Positions 44,711 to 53,764 of a stretch of 64,000 nucleotides of DNA are shown here, in pieces. Both the position numbers and the translations under genes were made by a program. Location of the stretch: contig JAKSJN010000002.1 in NCBI GenBank assembly GCA_024402135.1, forward strand, positions 1 to 64,000. Direction: 5' to 3'. The notes below the pieces were generated by a model that worked only from the letters and a program-made list of their open reading frames with translations, was not told where the DNA came from and searched no databases. Position 1 is the stretch's first letter. Every line of letters starts with the position of its first letter. The stretch comes from Bacteroidales bacterium. Its GTDB lineage: Bacteria > Bacteroidota > Bacteroidia > Bacteroidales > UBA932.

Positions 44711-45790
44711 ATGACACTTGAAGAAAAAAGAGGAGGAAAGCTCTGCGGAATCCTGATGATTGCATTGTTTTCATTCACGGCATTCCACATGGCGCGCTGG
44801 GGTTGGGTAAGATCACTGTCTTTTTCTCCCCTCATCGTTGGCATCATCCTGGGAATGCTTTATGCCAATTCCCTGCGGAAATACATGCCTGAGACATGGA
44901 ATGCCGGATTCAAGTTCTGTACAAAACAGATTCTGAGGACGGGCATTGTCCTCTATGGATTCAGGCTGACACTGACCCAGGTCGTTTCTGTCGGGCTTCC
45001 TGCCATCGTGATCGACTGCATCATCATTGCCGGTACGATAGGCGTAGGTCTGTTCCTCGGAAAAATGATGAAGATGGACAGGGACACCGTTCTGATGACA
45101 TCCATTGGCAGTGCCATCTGCGGTGCAGCAGCTGTTCTTGGCGCCGAACCTGTAGTGAAATGCCAGATTCACAAGACCGCAATTGCCGTATCGACCGTCG
45201 TCATTTTCGGAACCCTGTCGATGTTCCTCTACCCTATCATGTACAGGACCGGCCTTCTTGATTCCATGTCAAACAGCCAGATAGCCATATATACCGGAAG
45301 TACTCTCCATGAAGTGGCACATGTTGCAGGGGCGGGAAATGCAATGGATCCTACCGATACTCTAGGCATTGCCGGACCTGCGACCATAACCAAGATGATA
45401 AGGGTTATCCTGCTGGCACCGGTACTCATCATTCTCGCATTCTGCCTCAGGGATAAAGAGTCCTCTAAGAGCAGCAAGACCCGTATCGCCGTTCCATGGT
45501 TCGCATTCATTTTCGTGGGAGTCATATGTATCAACACCATTCTCCAGATGTGCAGTTTCCTTCCTCAGGATCTGATTTCCAACGTCATTTACGGCAAGGG
45601 ATCCATGGTGGAGAGTGTAGATACATTCCTTTTGACTATGGCTATGACCGCGCTAGGTGCAGACACGACAATAGACAAATTCAAGATGGCCGGCATGAGG
45701 CCGTTCCTCCTTGCCGGCGGCATATACATATGGCTTGTCGGCGGCGGTTACCTGCTGTGCAGATATCTAGCCCCGCTGCTTGGGGTCTGA
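44711..45790 (+). CDS. YeiH-family (UPF0324) putative sulfate exporter
   Basis: A 359-aa integral membrane protein with about ten helices. Family motifs include SPLIVGIILGMLYAN, KFCTKQILRTGIVLYGFRLTL, SIGSAICGAAAVLGAEPVV, TGSTLHEVAHVAGAGNAM and, near the end, MTALGADTTIDKFKMAGMRPFLLAGG. The family is annotated as a putative sulfate/organosulfonate exporter, but this has been shown directly for few members. It lies 39 nt after the helicase and slightly ahead of a serine hydrolase lipoprotein gene. The physical grouping looks incidental. Confidence 0.9.
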   Translation: MTLEEKRGGKLCGILMIALFSFTAFHMARWGWVRSLSFSPLIVGIILGMLYANSLRKYMPETWNAGFKFCTKQILRTGIVLYGFRLTLTQVVSVGLPAIVIDCIIIAGTIGVGLFLGKMMKMDRDTVLMTSIGSAICGAAAVLGAEPVVKCQIHKTAIAVSTVVIFGTLSMFLYPIMYRTGLLDSMSNSQIAIYTGSTLHEVAHVAGAGNAMDPTDTLGIAGPATITKMIRVILLAPVLIILAFCLRDKESSKSSKTRIAVPWFAFIFVGVICINTILQMCSFLPQDLISNVIYGKGSMVESVDTFLLTMAMTALGADTTIDKFKMAGMRPFLLAGGIYIWLVGGGYLLCRYLAPLLGV

Positions 45791-45809
45791 ATCAACAATG
45801 ATGCTGAAT

Positions 45810-46958
45810 ATGAAGAAATCAATTCTTTCACTGGCTGCAATGGCAGCAATGATGGCAACGGCTGTATCTTGCCAGAACACATCCACCGAAGCCGAATTTG
45901 AAAAGGACATAGAAGTCCTGCGCGAAGCAGTCGGCAACATAGGCATGAGCGTGGCTGTAGTCAAGGACAACCAGATTATCTACACACATTCGTTCGGCTA
46001 TGCCGACAAGGATGCAATGGTTCCGGCAACGGACCAGACCCTTTACAGGATCGCATCAATCTCAAAGTCTTTTACCGGCACTTCGATCATGCAGCTGCTC
46101 GAGCAGGGCAAGATTTCTCTTGACATGGATGCCAGTGACCTTGCAGGTTTCCCTATCAGAAATCCAAAGTATCCGGACACAGTCATCACTGTAGAGATGA
46201 TGCTATCCCACACGTCAAGCATCAACGATTCCCAGGGATACTTCAACTTCGATGGAATCAATCCGGCGACCAATCCGGACTACGCCAAGTGCTATAATGA
46301 CTATGAGCCTGGAAAGGGTTATGAGTACTGCAATCTCAACTTCAACCTCATGGGTTCATTCCTAGAGAAGCACAGCGGCGAGAGATTCGACCAGTATGTC
46401 GTGAATCATGTGCTCAAGCCACTTGATCTTTATGGCGGCTACTGCGTGGATTCACTTGATGCATCCAGATTCGCTCATCTTTATGAATGGGACGGCAACG
46501 AATGGGAGGATGAGTATGACGAGGCCTATGAGCGTAGAAGCGAAAGGATCGCGAACTATCATCCCGGACTTGAAACAGCGGTATTCTCCCCTACCGGCGG
46601 CATGAAGATATCCGCTCCGGACCTGGCGAAATACATGATCATGCACATGAACTACGGAACCACTCCTGACGGTGTCAGAATCATCGGCGAAGACAGTTCA
46701 AAGAACATGCAGGTTCCCCGTTCCGCAGACGAGAACTACGGTCTGTCCCTCTGGGTAGAGGATACATATATTCCTGGACTCAGCCTTGTCGGACATACCG
46801 GTGGCGCATACGGAATGCGCAGCGCAATGTTCTTCAATCCAGACGAGAAATATGGATTCGTGATAATCAGCAACGGTGCGAAGATCGAGGGAAACACCGG
46901 CGAAGACAACATTCTCCGCGGCTCGATCCAAAGGATGTTTAAATATTTTATACAATAA
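45810..46958 (+). CDS. Serine hydrolase lipoprotein (beta-lactamase family)
   Basis: A protein of about 382 aa with a lipoprotein signal (MKKSILSLAAMAAMMATAVSC). Class C beta-lactamase-like motifs: SxxK as SISK in YRIASISKSFTGTSIMQLL, VEMMLSHTSSIND, the YxN motif in YEYCNLNFNLMG, and HTGGAYGM in place of K-T-G. It is predicted to be a periplasmic D-peptidase or esterase. Starts at 45798 or 45801 are also possible; 45810 gives the cleanest signal. The gene ends in a strong terminator. It shares a fold but little sequence with the serine hydrolase at 16153-17259. Confidence 0.88.
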   Translation: MKKSILSLAAMAAMMATAVSCQNTSTEAEFEKDIEVLREAVGNIGMSVAVVKDNQIIYTHSFGYADKDAMVPATDQTLYRIASISKSFTGTSIMQLLEQGKISLDMDASDLAGFPIRNPKYPDTVITVEMMLSHTSSINDSQGYFNFDGINPATNPDYAKCYNDYEPGKGYEYCNLNFNLMGSFLEKHSGERFDQYVVNHVLKPLDLYGGYCVDSLDASRFAHLYEWDGNEWEDEYDEAYERRSERIANYHPGLETAVFSPTGGMKISAPDLAKYMIMHMNYGTTPDGVRIIGEDSSKNMQVPRSADENYGLSLWVEDTYIPGLSLVGHTGGAYGMRSAMFFNPDEKYGFVIISNGAKIEGNTGEDNILRGSIQRMFKYFIQ

Positions 46959-46961
46959 GAA

Positions 46962-47000
46962 ACGAAGAAGGCTCAAGGATAATCCCTGAGCCTTCTTCGT
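46962..47000. terminator. Bidirectional terminator
   Basis: ACGAAGAAGGCTCA (46962-46975) is exactly complementary to TGAGCCTTCTTCGT (46987-47000). It lies between the serine hydrolase stop and the converging alkaline phosphatase stop at 47039. Confidence 0.8.
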
Positions 47001-47038
47001 TATGGATGGTGCGCTGGGCCTGACCCTACGCATCTTTT

Positions 47039-48445
47039 TTATTTCTTGTAGCCTGCGACCTTCGCGATGGTCTTTGGAACATCAGTATTGTCCTGACAGC
47101 TGACGAATGATGAAGAGCCTGCGCCCTTGACGTAGAGACCTACAGGAGAGCCCGAGTGTGCTCCGTGAGCCCATGAGTAGCCTGCACGCTTGTTGACGAT
47201 ATCGATAGCCTCAGATACGAGTCTGGTACTGACTGAATAGAGAGTAACGACATTGCCTGGGCCTCTGTTGCTTGAAGACTCCACAAATGAGGTAAGGAGT
47301 GCGCTTTCAGTAGCTGGATCGACAGGGATGCTGTCCCAGAGACCGAGATTCTGCTTGAGCCAAGCCTTTGTATCATCCCAAGATGGTCTGCCCTTCTTTG
47401 ATACTACGAATTCCTTGTACAAATCGTTGAGAACGACCTCTGACTTCTTCTGAGCGGCGAGAACTGCGGCTGACATTGCGTACTGTCCTGAACCAAGCAT
47501 GAGCGCGCCGGTCTCGTGGTCTGCTGTGATGACGATAAGGGTCTCATTTGGATGCTGATTGTAGAAATCAAGAACCACGTCAATAGTCTCGGCGAAATCA
47601 TTTACCTCCTGGAATGTGCAGGCGCCATCGTCATTGTGGGCAGCATAGTCAATCTTTCCACCCTCGATCATGAAGAAGAAACCCTTCTTAGCATACTTTG
47701 CATAAAGGTTGTCGATGCCGGCCTGTACGAAATCTGCAAGCTTGGTCTCGCCTTCCTCGCGGTCGATGGCGTACTTGAGCTCAGTGTCAGCAGGATTTGC
47801 GCTGAATGCAATTACGCGCTCCTTGTGGGATGCTGCATTCTTGAGTTCTTCACCACGGAGAATGGTAATGCCTGCATCCTTTGCAAGGCCTTCGAGATAC
47901 TGTGAGTTATGACCTGTCTTCTTCTCCTCATTGAGGAAACCTGCGCCTGCAGCGAAGTCCATCTTGGATGCGATGAGCTGCTCGGCAAGCTTTTCATACT
48001 CGCTTCTTGAAGCAGCATGTGCATAGAATGCAGCTGGAGTAGCGTGGTTGACACCTACTGAAGTAGCGACACCGGTACCGAAGCCGGCAGCCTTTGCCCA
48101 TTCAGCGATGTTTGAAAGAGGATTCTTGTCCATATCGACACCCATTGCGTCGTTGTAGGTCTTGGTTCCGGTAGAAAGTGCTGTACCAGCAGCTGCTGAA
48201 TCGGTCACAAGTGAAGATGCAGAATGAGTGGTAACGAAGCCCTTGACAGGGAACTGAGTGAAATTGATCACTGCCGGGCCTGCCGAATTGGCTACGTTAT
48301 AAATCTGGGTTCCATAGACCTGGTTGATGCCCATGCCGTCTCCGATCATGTAGAAGACGTACTTTGGCTGTCCGTTCTTTGCAGCGACTGACAGTGAAAC
48401 GAGAATCAGTACGGCCGCGAAAATGTTCTTTAGTGTATTTCTCAT
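47039..48445 (-). CDS. Alkaline phosphatase (PhoA family)
   Basis: A 468-aa exported phosphomonoesterase (signal MRNTLKNIFAAVLILVSLSVAAK). The metal and catalytic residues are visible: Asp36 in MIGDGMG, nucleophile Ser83 in LVTDSAAAGTAL, DYAAHNDDG (zinc His/Asp region), VITADHETGAL (Asp and His ligands), and SWAHGAHSG with the last zinc His. GKIDYAAH and THSASSLVTDS are standard PhoA-superfamily sequence. It releases phosphate from organic esters in the periplasm. The gene is monocistronic. No Pho box is readable. Confidence 0.93.
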   Translation of the reverse strand: MRNTLKNIFAAVLILVSLSVAAKNGQPKYVFYMIGDGMGINQVYGTQIYNVANSAGPAVINFTQFPVKGFVTTHSASSLVTDSAAAGTALSTGTKTYNDAMGVDMDKNPLSNIAEWAKAAGFGTGVATSVGVNHATPAAFYAHAASRSEYEKLAEQLIASKMDFAAGAGFLNEEKKTGHNSQYLEGLAKDAGITILRGEELKNAASHKERVIAFSANPADTELKYAIDREEGETKLADFVQAGIDNLYAKYAKKGFFFMIEGGKIDYAAHNDDGACTFQEVNDFAETIDVVLDFYNQHPNETLIVITADHETGALMLGSGQYAMSAAVLAAQKKSEVVLNDLYKEFVVSKKGRPSWDDTKAWLKQNLGLWDSIPVDPATESALLTSFVESSSNRGPGNVVTLYSVSTRLVSEAIDIVNKRAGYSWAHGAHSGSPVGLYVKGAGSSSFVSCQDNTDVPKTIAKVAGYKK

Positions 48446-48552
48446 ATTACATTTGGTTATATAGTGTGCACAATATAGTCAAAATAATCAAAATGTGGCG
48501 CGCGGGGTCATACACTCCGCATCATTGTGGTGCGAGGGGTCATCCCCTCTCG

Positions 48553-49329
48553 TCATTTTTTCTTGTTGAGACGGTCCATAACCTTCTGGAGAGCGTCGGT
48601 CCATGGAGTGTATCCGTCAGCTTCCAAGATGGATTTGAGGGCCATTTCATTGAGGCCGCCAGGTGTCATCTCGTATGCAAGTTCTTTCAAGTCGGCACCG
48701 TCGAATGCACGAGCCTTGATGTCCAGAGCTTCGTAGAAGGCTGTCATATAGTCTGTCGATGTCCTGCGGCTCAGTCCCTGTTTTATACCGAATTCAACTG
48801 TCTCATGGACGAGCATATAATAGGCGCTCATGAGACCGGTAAGACCTGAAATGACAGACAGTTCACTTTCCTTACCGACCGCGATGAGGTTTCCAAGAGG
48901 CACAAAGAGACTGTCAATCTCTTCATCATGTGGAAAATAAGCGATAGGTCCGACATGCATTGCAGCGAATGGAAGCGGCACCATACGCCAGATCTTTCCA
49001 ACATTGCCAATCATCGACTGGACCTTCGCGATGGAATGGTCGCTCATGATCGACAGCACTTTCTGTTCGGGACGGAACTTTACGTCCTTGAGAATCTCTT
49101 CCGCCATTCTTGGGATAAGGCAGAGGAATACCATCTCGCTGTTGTCTATGACTTCCTGGTTGCTCGTACAGACGCTGATCATGTCCGGATAGGCATTCTT
49201 GAGGGCCGCAGCCTTCTCCGCATTGCGAGGAGACAGATAGAAATGAATGTCAGTTTTATTTTCTGCGGTGCAGAATCCGTTTACAAGAGCGGACGCGATT
49301 ATTCCGGTTCCGTGTATTCCAATGTTCAT
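48553..49329 (-). CDS. proC: Pyrroline-5-carboxylate reductase-like protein
   Basis: A 258-aa NAD(P)-dependent reductase of the ProC family, which makes proline from pyrroline-5-carboxylate. The Rossmann start is MNIGIHGTGIIASALVNGF, followed by YLSPRNAEKAAAL (NADP-binding Ser-Arg) and VFLCLIPRMAEEIL. The C-terminal helical part has the MTPGGLNEMAL version of the family's T-P-G-G-x-T/N motif, which binds substrate. The sequence RMVPLPFAAMHVG is a variant of the RxMPN-P segment, so a related imino-acid or amine substrate is possible. It stands alone, with a -7 box 66 nt upstream. Confidence 0.8.
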   Translation of the reverse strand: MNIGIHGTGIIASALVNGFCTAENKTDIHFYLSPRNAEKAAALKNAYPDMISVCTSNQEVIDNSEMVFLCLIPRMAEEILKDVKFRPEQKVLSIMSDHSIAKVQSMIGNVGKIWRMVPLPFAAMHVGPIAYFPHDEEIDSLFVPLGNLIAVGKESELSVISGLTGLMSAYYMLVHETVEFGIKQGLSRRTSTDYMTAFYEALDIKARAFDGADLKELAYEMTPGGLNEMALKSILEADGYTPWTDALQKVMDRLNKKK

Positions 49330-49394
49330 ATTAAGTCTTTCTTAATCAGGTTTTGTGGTGCTGAGGATCTGACTCCCCGCGTCATCAGTAGACG

Positions 49395-49402
49395 CAAATG
49401 TA
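49395..49402 (-). promoter_or_regulatory. -7 promoter box for proC (TACATTTG, minus)
   Basis: Full match on the minus strand, upstream of the proC start (49329), in the divergent region shared with the sigma factor gene. Confidence 0.6.
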
Positions 49403-49447
49403 CAATTAATCATTGTCATTATGACGTATTTTGAACCACATGGTGTT

Positions 49448-49455
49448 TATATTTG
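49448..49455 (+). promoter_or_regulatory. -7 promoter box for ECF sigma (TATATTTG)
   Basis: Full match, 55 nt before the ECF sigma factor ATG (49511). Confidence 0.55.
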
Positions 49456-49510
49456 TGACGCTGTGGAACATGAATAAAGGACAATCCATCACATTGAAAA
49501 GGCGTAAAGA

Positions 49511-50071
49511 ATGACCATATGGGATGAGCAGAGTCTCGCCAGACTTTGCTCCGAGCACGACAGAAAGGCGGAAGAGGAACTGTATACAAGGTATGCAGGG
49601 AGACTCTATGCACTCTGTTTGCGCTACAGCAACAATCCCGACGACGCCAAGGACCTGATGCAGGACGCACTGATCAAGGCGCTGAACAGCATCGAAACAT
49701 TCAAATACCGCGGGAACGGCTCGCTATACGCATGGATAAAGAGGATAACGGTCAACATGGCAATAAACAAGGTGACGCGCCAGAAACTGCATTTCATCCC
49801 GTTTGATGCCTTCAGGATGGACCGAGCCGATGATACAGACGACGATTCTGCCGGAATGGTTCCAGAGGAGGTGCTGTTGAAGATGATATCGGAACTATCT
49901 CCGATGAAAAGAGCGGTCTTCAATATGTTCTGCATAGACGGATACTCACACAGCGAAATAGCGCAAGAGCTGGGAATCACCGAGAACGGTTCAGCCAGCA
50001 TCTTGTCAAAAGCAAAGACTCAGCTCAAAAAACAGATAAAAGACTACATCAAGCAATCGGAAAAGCCATGA
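49511..50071 (+). CDS. ECF-type RNA polymerase sigma factor
   Basis: A 186-aa extracytoplasmic-function sigma factor. Region 2 (about 15-95) carries YTRYAGRLYALCLRYSNNPDDAKDLMQDALIKAL and the aromatic NGSLYAWIKRITVNMAINKVTR; region 4 (about 125-180) carries LSPMKRAVFNMFCIDGYSHSEIAQELGITENGSASILSKAKTQLKKQI, which recognises the -35. The downstream gene overlaps by 4 nt (50068-50071) and encodes its likely anti-sigma partner. The pair resembles the Das/Dma type described in Bacteroides thetaiotaomicron, where the anti-sigma spans both membranes. Confidence 0.92.
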   Translation: MTIWDEQSLARLCSEHDRKAEEELYTRYAGRLYALCLRYSNNPDDAKDLMQDALIKALNSIETFKYRGNGSLYAWIKRITVNMAINKVTRQKLHFIPFDAFRMDRADDTDDDSAGMVPEEVLLKMISELSPMKRAVFNMFCIDGYSHSEIAQELGITENGSASILSKAKTQLKKQIKDYIKQSEKP

Positions 50072-51345
50072 AACGAATGGAAGACATAATCAAGGACCGG
50101 CTGGAGGCGTACGAAGAAACGCTTCCGGAGACAGGTCTTGCCGATTTCATGACAAGACTTGATGAGTCCCGTACTTCTGCAACTCCAAATCCGGCCAGGA
50201 AGAGCCGGTACAGCATCTGGAATATCGCGACTCCTGCCGTTGCCGCCAGTCTGCTTGCAGTTTTTGTATTGACCAGACCGCAGGGCACTGAAGGATACTT
50301 GGCGAATCAGGAGACTATGGCAGTCAATGAGTCTGTTGCAATCATTGAAGAATCCGAGCCAACGGAACTGTTGGCACAGGCTGACATTGTCGAGCCAGGT
50401 CCCGATGGCCGCCAACATACAGCGGCGACAGCTGTCAAGAAAGAGCAGGCTGCTGTCAATGAAGCATCTAACAGTGATTCTATCGTGGATTCAATCGCTG
50501 AAGAAATCGAACCTGAAGTGGCTATATTTATTGATTCGGACAGTGCTTCAGTGGAAGCCGATAACAGCCAGATGAATTCGCCAATATCAACTGACAGTCC
50601 GTCGATCTTCGATACGGCCGACATTAAATCAGCTGGCAGCTATTCTGATAATCAGATATATATCAAGGTCGTCACGGGCGCGGCAAGCGCTGTCAGCACA
50701 GCATCCCTGGTTACAGTTCTGAGCTCGGTCGGTGGATTTTTTGCCCGCGATTATTCTGGCGACATAGGTAGTCTCGATCCACCTTCCGACGATCCACCCT
50801 ACTCTGGCACTCCAGGAGAACAGTATCCCGACTTTATCCCAAGTTACCCTGACATCTTCAGTCCAGGCAACCCATGGCCAAGGCTGGTCAAAGATTATTT
50901 GCCTTTGACAATCGGCGCGAGCCTTCGCTGGAATTTTGCGGACAGACTGTCACTGACCACGGGCATGGACTATAACCGTTACAAGTCTGTTTATGAGACA
51001 AAGGGCTGGTCTTTTGATCTGACAAGAGCAAGTGTCGGCATTCCAGTAAGGGTTGACTATTCTTTTGTCCGGTCCAGGTTGATTGACCTTTATCTTGGTG
51101 TCGGCGGATCTGCCGAATACTTCGTGTCAACTAATGTTGGCGGACGGAAGTCGGACGAGGATGGACTGTTGATATCAGCTCAGGCCGCGAGTGGTCTGCA
51201 GGTCAATATTTCAAAACACATCGGCGCCTACGTCGAGCCACGACTGATCTGGGTTCTGCCATCAGTCTTATATGATGACGACCCGTTCAGAAGGGATCAT
51301 CCCCTTTTCTTGAAACTGGCAAGCGGCATTAGGTATTCCTTTTAA
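50068..51345 (+). CDS. Anti-sigma factor with inner-membrane helix and outer-membrane barrel
   Basis: A 425-aa protein. Residues 1-45 are a charged cytoplasmic segment (MKRMEDIIKDRLEAYEETLPETGLAD) that could bind the sigma factor, and about 50-72 is a membrane helix (IWNIATPAVAASLLAVFVL). A long acidic, low-complexity periplasmic stretch (about 75-225) follows, with a possible second hydrophobic patch, then a region that reads as an outer-membrane barrel (LPLTIGASLRWNFADRLSLTTGMDYNRY to ASGIRYSF). This is the architecture of dual-membrane-spanning anti-sigma factors (Dma), which sense envelope state and release their sigma. The 4-nt overlap with the sigma gene supports coupling. The barrel could alternatively be a periplasmic beta domain. 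Confidence 0.8.
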   Translation: MKRMEDIIKDRLEAYEETLPETGLADFMTRLDESRTSATPNPARKSRYSIWNIATPAVAASLLAVFVLTRPQGTEGYLANQETMAVNESVAIIEESEPTELLAQADIVEPGPDGRQHTAATAVKKEQAAVNEASNSDSIVDSIAEEIEPEVAIFIDSDSASVEADNSQMNSPISTDSPSIFDTADIKSAGSYSDNQIYIKVVTGAASAVSTASLVTVLSSVGGFFARDYSGDIGSLDPPSDDPPYSGTPGEQYPDFIPSYPDIFSPGNPWPRLVKDYLPLTIGASLRWNFADRLSLTTGMDYNRYKSVYETKGWSFDLTRASVGIPVRVDYSFVRSRLIDLYLGVGGSAEYFVSTNVGGRKSDEDGLLISAQAASGLQVNISKHIGAYVEPRLIWVLPSVLYDDDPFRRDHPLFLKLASGIRYSF

Positions 51346-51391
51346 ATCTATTTCATACATTTGTTACAAACCAACAATTGTAGCACTATGA

Positions 51392-53017
51392 TTAAGAAGG
51401 ATCTTCTTCCGGTTCTTCCTTTTGAATGAGAGTGACGGTTCCTCTGACAACAGGCTTCCTCTGTTCCGTATCCCCTATGAATTGCAAAAGATTAGCGACC
51501 TGAGTAAACTCAGTAAGTCTCAAAGGATTCGGGAATGCAGAACAGTCGTCCGGTCCACTGAACAATGCCGCTGCATCAGCCAACTCTGCCGGGGACTCCA
51601 GCATCTGGGGAAGGGAACTGATATTGAATCCAAAGACATTCTCAGACAGAAGTCCCTGTTCAAAGTAGAACTGACCTTGTTTCAAAGGAGTCTTCAGCAA
51701 CATGATTGGCAGATATGTGGTAGTTCCAACAAATTCACCATCGTCTGCATACGGATTTATCAGGCGGAAAGCATCTGAAAGCATTGTCCTGGCATTCTTC
51801 ACACCCTGTTTCTCAGACGCCTTCATGTGTTCAGAATCAAATATCAGAAAAGCTCCATATGCTTTTTCGTCCAATTGAACTTTTGCTCCAGACGCATTGA
51901 TCTTAACAATTCCTCCTGGGCCATCCATAGTGAACTCCATTTCTTCTGACGGTCCTGATATTTTCTGCAGATCCAGCCTTTTTTCAGATGAGTGCGAGTC
52001 TGGCAGGTTTCCTCCTATCATATCGACCTCATATATGTTGCTGCCATACTTGAAAGTAGTGAAAGCAAGTTCACCCTCCATGGTATAATTGAACGGATCT
52101 GTAATGGCATCCTCTACGGAAAGGAAACAGTCCCACTTGTCATCAGGTTTAAGGCTGAAATAATAGTGGCATGCCACGCCGATATTGCCAAAAAAGACGC
52201 CAGGATCAATGGTGTTGTAAAACACGGTAAGCAAGTACGCTCCATACTCATTCATTGTAACCTGAACCTTGCAGTCTCCATAGTCATCGGAAACATCCTC
52301 TTTCTTGTCAATTGAATAATCACCCTTAGTAATGAACTCCAGACTGTAGCCATTTATGTCATATCCCTTCCACTGTAGATGGATGTTGAATTCCAGGGGT
52401 TCACCCAGTTTCGGGAATGAATTTTCCTTGAACACCGGTGTGATGATGATATCTGGTATGATAGGCCTGAGATAATACTGTATGCCGCCATCCTTGATCA
52501 GTTGGGCATCTCTTGTCGAGATGCCATTTGAAACTGATTCGTGCCACTGCCTGTTATCTGACGTAACTATTTCATCTGGAGCATATCTTTCAATTCCTGC
52601 ATCATACAGGTTTTGTGTATACTCCGATTCGTAAGACGCCTCCGCCTCTACAAGCGACTCTGTTCCATCTGAGTCAGTTATATATCTATTATAATTAATA
52701 TTTGCATAATAGCCTATGACATTCCTGTACTGACCTGCCTCATATACACATTTGTCGCTGAAATTCATCGTTCCATCAAGCTGTGTTTCGACGAAATCCT
52801 TGAGCGCTTTTTCAAATTGTGAGTGCAGATTCTGGTGACTACTCGTATCTGATTGAGACAATATAAAGTCAATCATTGTTTCAATTTCCACATCGCTAGC
52901 ATCAAATAGCGGCGGATGATTCTGCGCTGTCAGGGTCTGCGAGAAAAGTGTTGCTGCAGCAAGAAGAGCAATTACCCTTGAAGCTCGACATAATGAAAGA
53001 ATCTTCTTAAAATACAT
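51392..53017 (-). CDS. Secreted protein of unknown function
   Basis: A 541-aa exported protein (signal MYFKKILSLCRASRVIALLAAATLFSQTLTAQ). I do not recognise the family. The mature part is rich in Asp/Ser/Tyr and beta-strand-like segments. Residues about 215-330 look like one or two Ig-like domains (LGEPLEFNIHLQWKGYDINGYSLEF, CKVQVTMNEYGAYLLTVFYN). The rest has no catalytic motif. The C-terminus ends in an acidic tail (EEPEEDPS). It converges with the anti-sigma gene. A 15-bp direct repeat overlaps its start. A secreted or surface role is inferred only from the signal. Confidence 0.7.
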   Translation of the reverse strand: MYFKKILSLCRASRVIALLAAATLFSQTLTAQNHPPLFDASDVEIETMIDFILSQSDTSSHQNLHSQFEKALKDFVETQLDGTMNFSDKCVYEAGQYRNVIGYYANINYNRYITDSDGTESLVEAEASYESEYTQNLYDAGIERYAPDEIVTSDNRQWHESVSNGISTRDAQLIKDGGIQYYLRPIIPDIIITPVFKENSFPKLGEPLEFNIHLQWKGYDINGYSLEFITKGDYSIDKKEDVSDDYGDCKVQVTMNEYGAYLLTVFYNTIDPGVFFGNIGVACHYYFSLKPDDKWDCFLSVEDAITDPFNYTMEGELAFTTFKYGSNIYEVDMIGGNLPDSHSSEKRLDLQKISGPSEEMEFTMDGPGGIVKINASGAKVQLDEKAYGAFLIFDSEHMKASEKQGVKNARTMLSDAFRLINPYADDGEFVGTTTYLPIMLLKTPLKQGQFYFEQGLLSENVFGFNISSLPQMLESPAELADAAALFSGPDDCSAFPNPLRLTEFTQVANLLQFIGDTEQRKPVVRGTVTLIQKEEPEEDPS

Positions 53018-53053
53018 ACTACTGATTCATAATAAAAAACATACTACTGATTC
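53014..53053. repeat. 15-bp direct repeat over the start of the secreted-protein gene
   Basis: ACATACTACTGATTC occurs at 53014-53028 and again at 53039-53053, a period of 25 bp. The first copy covers the start codon of the minus-strand gene (53015-53017); the second sits where its leader would be. It could be a local duplication or a regulator site. Confidence 0.7.
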
Positions 53054-53152
53054 TTGTTTTCAAAACATGATCAAATTTATGCAGAACATGCTTAATGATA
53101 TTTATCAATTCAATGAAATCAACATTGCAAATTGATAAATTGGCCACGTTCG

Positions 53153-53311
53153 TCACTTTGGAATTCTTTTTGAGTCACAACTTCCGAGACTGTAGAATGG
53201 TTTGAAACATCTCGGACAGACATGAATGAGGTCCGATGGTGTGAAGACGTCGCCCTGCCACACCTTGTACCTGTGCCCGCAGTGAGGACAGGTTGTTTTG
53301 ATTTGTTTCAT
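53153..53311 (-). CDS. Small zinc-ribbon protein (52 aa)
   Basis: A short gene reading MKQIKTTCPHCGHRYKVWQG, then FTPSDLIHVCPRCFKPFY, ending KRIPK. Two CxxC knuckles (CPHC and CPRC) 21 residues apart form a zinc ribbon; there is no other domain. It starts 11 nt after the stop of the HExxH gene (53323) and is probably the last gene of that minus-strand operon. Small zinc ribbons also occur twice in the cluster to the right (58957-60545). Function unknown: a nucleic-acid or protein adaptor is possible. Confidence 0.7.
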   Translation of the reverse strand: MKQIKTTCPHCGHRYKVWQGDVFTPSDLIHVCPRCFKPFYSLGSCDSKRIPK

Positions 53312-53322
53312 GCAACACATAC

Positions 53323-53760
53323 TCAACTCTGTATTTTTTCATGAGTGGTTTCGCCGATTATCATCTTCGAGCCAGCTGTCATTATGCTCTCGACTATACG
53401 GGCTCGCAATTCACGAGGCATACGCTCATTCTTGGGAGTGCGATCCATGCGGTTGCAAATGAACAATTCCATGTTGTCCACCATATGCGTAGCCTCGTGC
53501 GCCAGCGTACCCAGTTCCTCGAACATATGGTCACCCTCACGTTCAAGGACCCACACAACATGAACGTAGTGACGGTCCCTGCGGATCTTCGTACACATGC
53601 CCAATATCGAACCGGCCGCCTTCACCCACTCCATCGTGGAGCGGGATTGTCTCGACGCCTCATCGTCATTCTCGTCAAGCCACTTCCCGAAATCCTCCGA
53701 TGAACCATACAGGATGACTACCGAGCAGTCATCAAAACTTTCAATTTCTCTTATCTTCAT
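53323..53760 (-). CDS. Zincin-like protein with intact HExxH
   Basis: A 145-aa cytoplasmic protein beginning MKIREIESFDDCSVVILYG. The segment LGTLAHEATHMVDN (about 90-103) carries HEATH, the HExxH zinc motif of metallopeptidases in a helix. The N-terminal beta part (YVHVVWVLEREGDHMFEEL) and the C-terminal MPRELRARIVESIM are shared with the neighbouring gene. ATG 53760 is 4 nt after that gene's stop. I do not recognise a named family; small HExxH proteins of this layout occur in phages and conjugative elements. The peptidase role is inferred from the motif. Confidence 0.7.
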   Translation of the reverse strand: MKIREIESFDDCSVVILYGSSEDFGKWLDENDDEASRQSRSTMEWVKAAGSILGMCTKIRRDRHYVHVVWVLEREGDHMFEELGTLAHEATHMVDNMELFICNRMDRTPKNERMPRELRARIVESIMTAGSKMIIGETTHEKIQS

Positions 53761-53764
53761 ATAT

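Noticed and set aside
48534..48549. GAGGGG-TCAT-CCCCTC hairpin upstream of alkaline phosphatase and beside the proC stop
   Set aside because: Perfect stem, but no T-run follows on the minus strand, where the terminator would be needed; function cannot be supported.
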